Positions 60,011 through 64,000 of a DNA stretch of 64,000 bases are shown piece after piece. Each line of letters opens with the position of its first letter. Position 1 is the first letter of the stretch. The stretch is from Phoronis australis. Taxonomy: Eukaryota > Phoronida > Phoronidae. A program made the position numbers and the translations under genes. The notes under the pieces were generated by a model, which made no database searches, had not been told where the DNA came from, and saw only the letters and a program-made list of their open reading frames with translations. The stretch covers positions 467,077-531,076 of the forward strand of contig NMRA01000304.1 in NCBI GenBank assembly GCA_002633005.1. Reading direction: 5' to 3'.

Positions 60011-63000
60011 TGTGGCCCATAGAACAGATGTCTATGGCCTGGCCTAAGTTGGTCACGTCTATTGCAAGGTCGTGTTTTAATAAACCCAATCAAAACACTG
60101 ATTGTTTACGTTTCATAGCTTCACTAGTTAACCGAATTTTTGGGATTTGAGATTTGGACGTATGTCCTGAGACAAGTCCAGTGTAATTGAAAACGTAAAA
60201 TAGACAGACAATCGGTAGACGGAAGTCACTGGCACTTTAAGATTTTGTGGTTCCTCGCAAAAGTATATGTTCTACCAAAATATCCACGAGCAATTAAGCG
60301 CCGAGGTGGAAATAACGTGCAGCACATGCAGCGTCGTATAATATTGCGCCTGGCGGCAAATATACTTGTACAGAACGTATCGAAACTTTCAAAGCACTAC
60401 CTCAGCGCCCAGCTGCGCTGCTTCAAGGTAATTAGGGTTAAGACGACATCGTGAATAATTAACGAGGCTCTCGTGATGGATAACGTGAAGCATATCTCCT
60501 AATTAGACTCCTGTCTATGCAATTTGTTCTCTTCAGCTGACATTCGCTAGTTAAAAGTTTTCGGAGTTGCCTGTCGCAACTGACTAATGAATTCACTGGA
60601 ATCAAGAACATGACTTGGGGGAAGATCGAGTTTCCAAGCTTAGACTCTCGGTTTATGCAGGTCGAAATAGAAACCAGAATAGTAGATATATAAATACAAC
60701 AGGACAAGAAAATTATATAAAGTAGTGACAGCCGGTTTCAGCATGTTAGGTACTATCTCAGCAACAACAGCTACATGTAAGTGTCCACTTAAGTTCTTAT
60801 TTCCGAGGTCAAAAGCATAGAGTAGGTTTATAATGCCTACCATGCACACGCGTGTATGGCGTAAAATTAAAATATTAATTAGAATACAAAATCAATATAA
60901 CAAATATGACTCAATTAGTTACGCATTCATGCTTGATACAGTGCCAGGGAACTGTAATTAGTAACCCAAAATAGTATAAATTACTACAATGGATAGTATT
61001 TGCAACAGCACGGCGAGTTTATTTTGGACGCAAGCAGGCAACAATACCAAAACGAGGCCATAGAAACGTCCTTCAAAACAGGTTTTTGATTCAGTCTACA
61101 TGCAACGAATTCTTAGTTGACAAGAGACAAAACTTAGTCGTGAATAGGAATTTTGCGTGCCTTTCTCTCGCCGATCTGAATAATGCCACCAATGTTGATG
61201 GAGTCAAATCAAACGCTTCTCAACGGTGCCCTGAAATGTTCAAAACTCTCGTTTGCGCTCCTTTCTCTCGACGAACTGAAATGAATGATGCCGTCAAAGT
61301 TGATCAGTGAAACCAAACGCTCCTCAGACATTGCTTCCCGTGTGACCTTAGTCATTGTAGAACCCTCAGAAGTTTTAAATTTTAATTAAAAAGTTTTTAA
61401 AAAAATCGCCTGCGGTCAGCAATGACAGACTAAAATCACCCTCAGTTTGCTGAAAAATCTCTCGCAGTCTACCCCTGAAATGCGCCAGTAAACTGATTGT
61501 AACGTATCATAAGTGACATAGTATTATTTTCAAATTATGAATATTTTCTATGACTTCCCAGACACCTGAGTGTTTCCAATTTATTAATTTAATATTCTTG
61601 ATCAAACCGCGTATTCCTTTAAGGTTTCGTTAAACGCGAGTTACACCTCGCGCCTGAAGCCGAAGGACAGAGTTTAATTAAATCGTGAAAATTTTGTACG
61701 GCTTTATTCACGCCATTATCATTTATCGTTTCACCTGATATGTTTAGGTTGACAAACTGACATAATGAAATGCAGGTGGATGACATGCTCTGTGTAAGCA
61801 ATTCTTTAAAATTTATTTTTATCAATCACTCTACTAAGTTAAGAAGGATTTCGTTGACCATTCACCACAGCTGAATTTAAGTATTTAAATTGGCAATCCA
61901 AGCGGATTGCATTAACAGTGGGATGTTGCTACGATTTGACGAGTCACATACACGCCTTACTATCTGAACACAGTACATTTTGCAAACATTACCAAGTACT
62001 TATGTTGATCCATGCCCCCGAACCTCATTTCTTTTACGTCATCTTTTGCGGATACATTTTTGTAAGAACATTTTCGTTAAAAATGTGTAGGCTATATCTA
62101 TCAGAGTTGGTTCTGTAAGTTGACCTATTCCACCGGTAGATCTGGGACGGTGGCGAGGCGGAGGACACAACAGCTTCCAAAGGACAGACGTTACCAATGG
62201 GCCCATATCGTCGTCGTTTTTTGTTCATGCCCGAGACTTGAGGGAGACTTTTGACCCTCTAAAACCGTTTATGCTTTGTTGTGCCCAACTGAGAAAGTCT
62301 TATTTCTCAGCATACTGTTAGACCGATCACAAGCCTTTAATTATGTTGATCGGATGTTCCAGGAAAAACAGTCTCGTTCTCTAGTTGATGAACCACCGGT
62401 GGTGTCTACCATGACCTACAGATATCAACTAGTTTCTTGATGTCTGCGTAGTTTTGACTCCAACAGACTAAAAACATTTTCTTTCAACACTTGACTATTC
62501 CCAGCTCCCACACACGAAAATCACTATAATGGCGACCCGAAACCTATACAATTTTCCAAATCGAGTATTCTGACGACTTGGAACAGGTTTACACAATAAG
62601 TACCGCAACTTTAACTCTCAGATATTTTGGTAACTAAGACCCCAGAACTCCAGGCATGAACAATGGTCAGTCACCAATTACAAATCGAACTCACTTCACA
62701 CAAGGGTATTGGATGCGTTTTACGCGAGTGAAAAGTCTGTAAATGGGTAACATGCTTCTTTTAACACATTCTTCTGACTGTGATAAATAATCCCTGAAAA
62801 CGAGGACTTTTGGAACTTAGAATATTGTAAATATCTACTTGTTCAGATTGAAGCTACCATCGAAACAATGCTAAGCGCACGCAGTGGTTTAACAAAAAGT
62901 ACCCTCTGACACTGGTACCCACGTCTGGGTTCAAATCAACAACCAGATTCATGACAAGGGATTTGAACAATGGTGGCCACAACTGACGCGACAGAATTCT

Positions 63001-63385
63001 TTCTCACTTGCTTATAAACAATGTTATTTATTGAATGACCTTTGTTGGTCTCGCTGCATCAACGTCCTGGTCACAAAAAATCAATGGTCGTGTGCAATAT
63101 GTGAAACAATACGTACGCAGTCACCGACCATACACAACCAGCAAACATCAAGACAACGCTTCGAATAGTGGGCTACAAGGAATCAACTGTCACTTTCCAC
63201 AGTTCCGGCGAAACAAAGACGTGATACGTACATGTCAATTAAAGTCATATGATCCGTTTGTAGACGTTTTAAAAACATCGTGAATCTGCATAAAAACCAT
63301 TGAAACATACTCTAGTGGAATAATTGGGTGAGTAAGACAACAAGCCGGTTTTATGCTTAGGCGGACGACTATAGGGTTTCGGAGT

Positions 63386-63980
63386 GTATAATACCACAAG
63401 GTATGACACTCGGGACTAGAAATTCCATGGGTTCTTTGATTCAGCCATCCATATCAAACTCATAACTCAATAAATTTACACAATTCAAAACAGGGGTTCA
63501 ACAAACCATGAGAAATTGTTCTTTCTTAATGATGCCATTCACGGTGTTCTGCTCCAGCGAGTTCGCAAAAAAATTCACTGTCAAAGCACAAAAATGTTCC
63601 CAAAAAGCCCAAACGCACTTTGTTGGTTTGAGGTCAAGGACGGTACGGAAATTGCCGGTTTGTTGCGTAAAGTCACGATGTTGATAACGCCGTCCATCCG
63701 TAATTCATTAGTAATTTCCGTACCACCCTTGACCTCGAACCGACAAAGTGCAAAGTGTATTAGGGCTTTTTGGGAACATTTTTGTGCTTTGACAGCGTAT
63801 TTCTTGTGAATTCGCTGGAGCACGACACCATGAATTTTATTATAAGAAAGAACAATTTCTCATGGTTTGTTGAACCCCTGTTTTATGTCAATTTATTGAG
63901 TTATGTGTTTGATATGGACAGTGTAATCGAAGCACCCGTGGAATTTCTAGTCCCGAGTGTCATACCTTGTAGTATTATAT
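63386..63980. mobile_element. 0.6-kb foldback element
   Basis: Arms of about 290 bp, centre near 63690. Pairs include TATGACACTCGGGACTAGAA (63402) with the complement near 63945, AACAGGGGTTCAACAAACCA (63489) with the complement near 63862, and GGTCAAGGACGGTACGGAAA (63631) with the complement near 63716. No coding function apparent; ORFs on both strands mirror each other. Confidence 0.8.
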
Positions 63981-64000
63981 GTAGTGTATTGGGGAAGCGA

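Larger units (their letters stand above)
55499..64000. other. Right end of window, no convincing gene
   Basis: Open frames here are short and unrecognised. Supported content is a truncated hAT-like MITE (57183-57290), a two- to three-unit repeat of about 250 bp (57300-57880), a G-rich tract with an N (59187), an inverted repeat around 59520-60010 and a foldback at 63386-63980. Large exons or RNA genes cannot be excluded. Confidence 0.55.

Overview
The window is animal nuclear DNA, AT-rich, with genes split by long introns and a heavy load of non-autonomous transposons, foldbacks and minisatellites. GT-AG splice junctions can be placed by eye and their phases check out through two gene families. 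Gene content and repeat style suggest a marine invertebrate bilaterian, but I cannot name the phylum. Five single-base Ns (2902, 14878, 25719, 49650, 59187) mark contig joins. Three of them are flanked by near-identical copies of the same sequence, so some apparent duplications are probably unmerged haplotypes or contig overlaps.

Layout. (1) 491-21358 (+): the C-terminal catalytic half of a membrane-type X-prolyl aminopeptidase (XPNPEP2-like). Eleven exon positions are present and the N-terminal half lies upstream of the window. One position, the loop between the catalytic His and a metal-binding Glu, exists as three homologous in-frame exons in tandem (15461, 16070, 17330). This looks like an undescribed mutually exclusive exon cluster that swaps part of the active-site surface. 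(2) 22723-31953 (-) and 34749-43695 (-): two tandem copies of a five-exon amidohydrolase of the Atu3266/EF_0837 deacetylase type. The first is convergent with XPNPEP2, and the duplicated block carries along a remnant of the XPNPEP2 3' flank. (3) 53399-54181 (-) and 54725-55498 (+): a divergent pair of intronless small heat-shock proteins, each with two alpha-crystallin domains. They share a short promoter that is itself an inverted duplication, with heat-shock elements and a TATA box on each side. (4) 55499-64000: no convincing gene, only repeats.

Repeats. Most notable is a dispersed repeat family (13.8 kb, 18.9-19.95 kb, 25.3 kb, 27.8-28.55 kb, 50.9-52.5 kb) whose units each carry a 14-bp word of the form CCACTAGRKGGCRC, matching the published core of the insulator protein CTCF. 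In the longest copy ten motif positions recur about every 145-155 bp on one strand. Other elements are a 2.1-kb TIR transposon with opposing 21-bp palindromic arrays, a TTAA-flanked foldback, 1.6-kb and 0.6-kb foldbacks, a hAT-like MITE family, a fragment of a non-LTR retrotransposon, and an AACTTAAGTT palindrome array.
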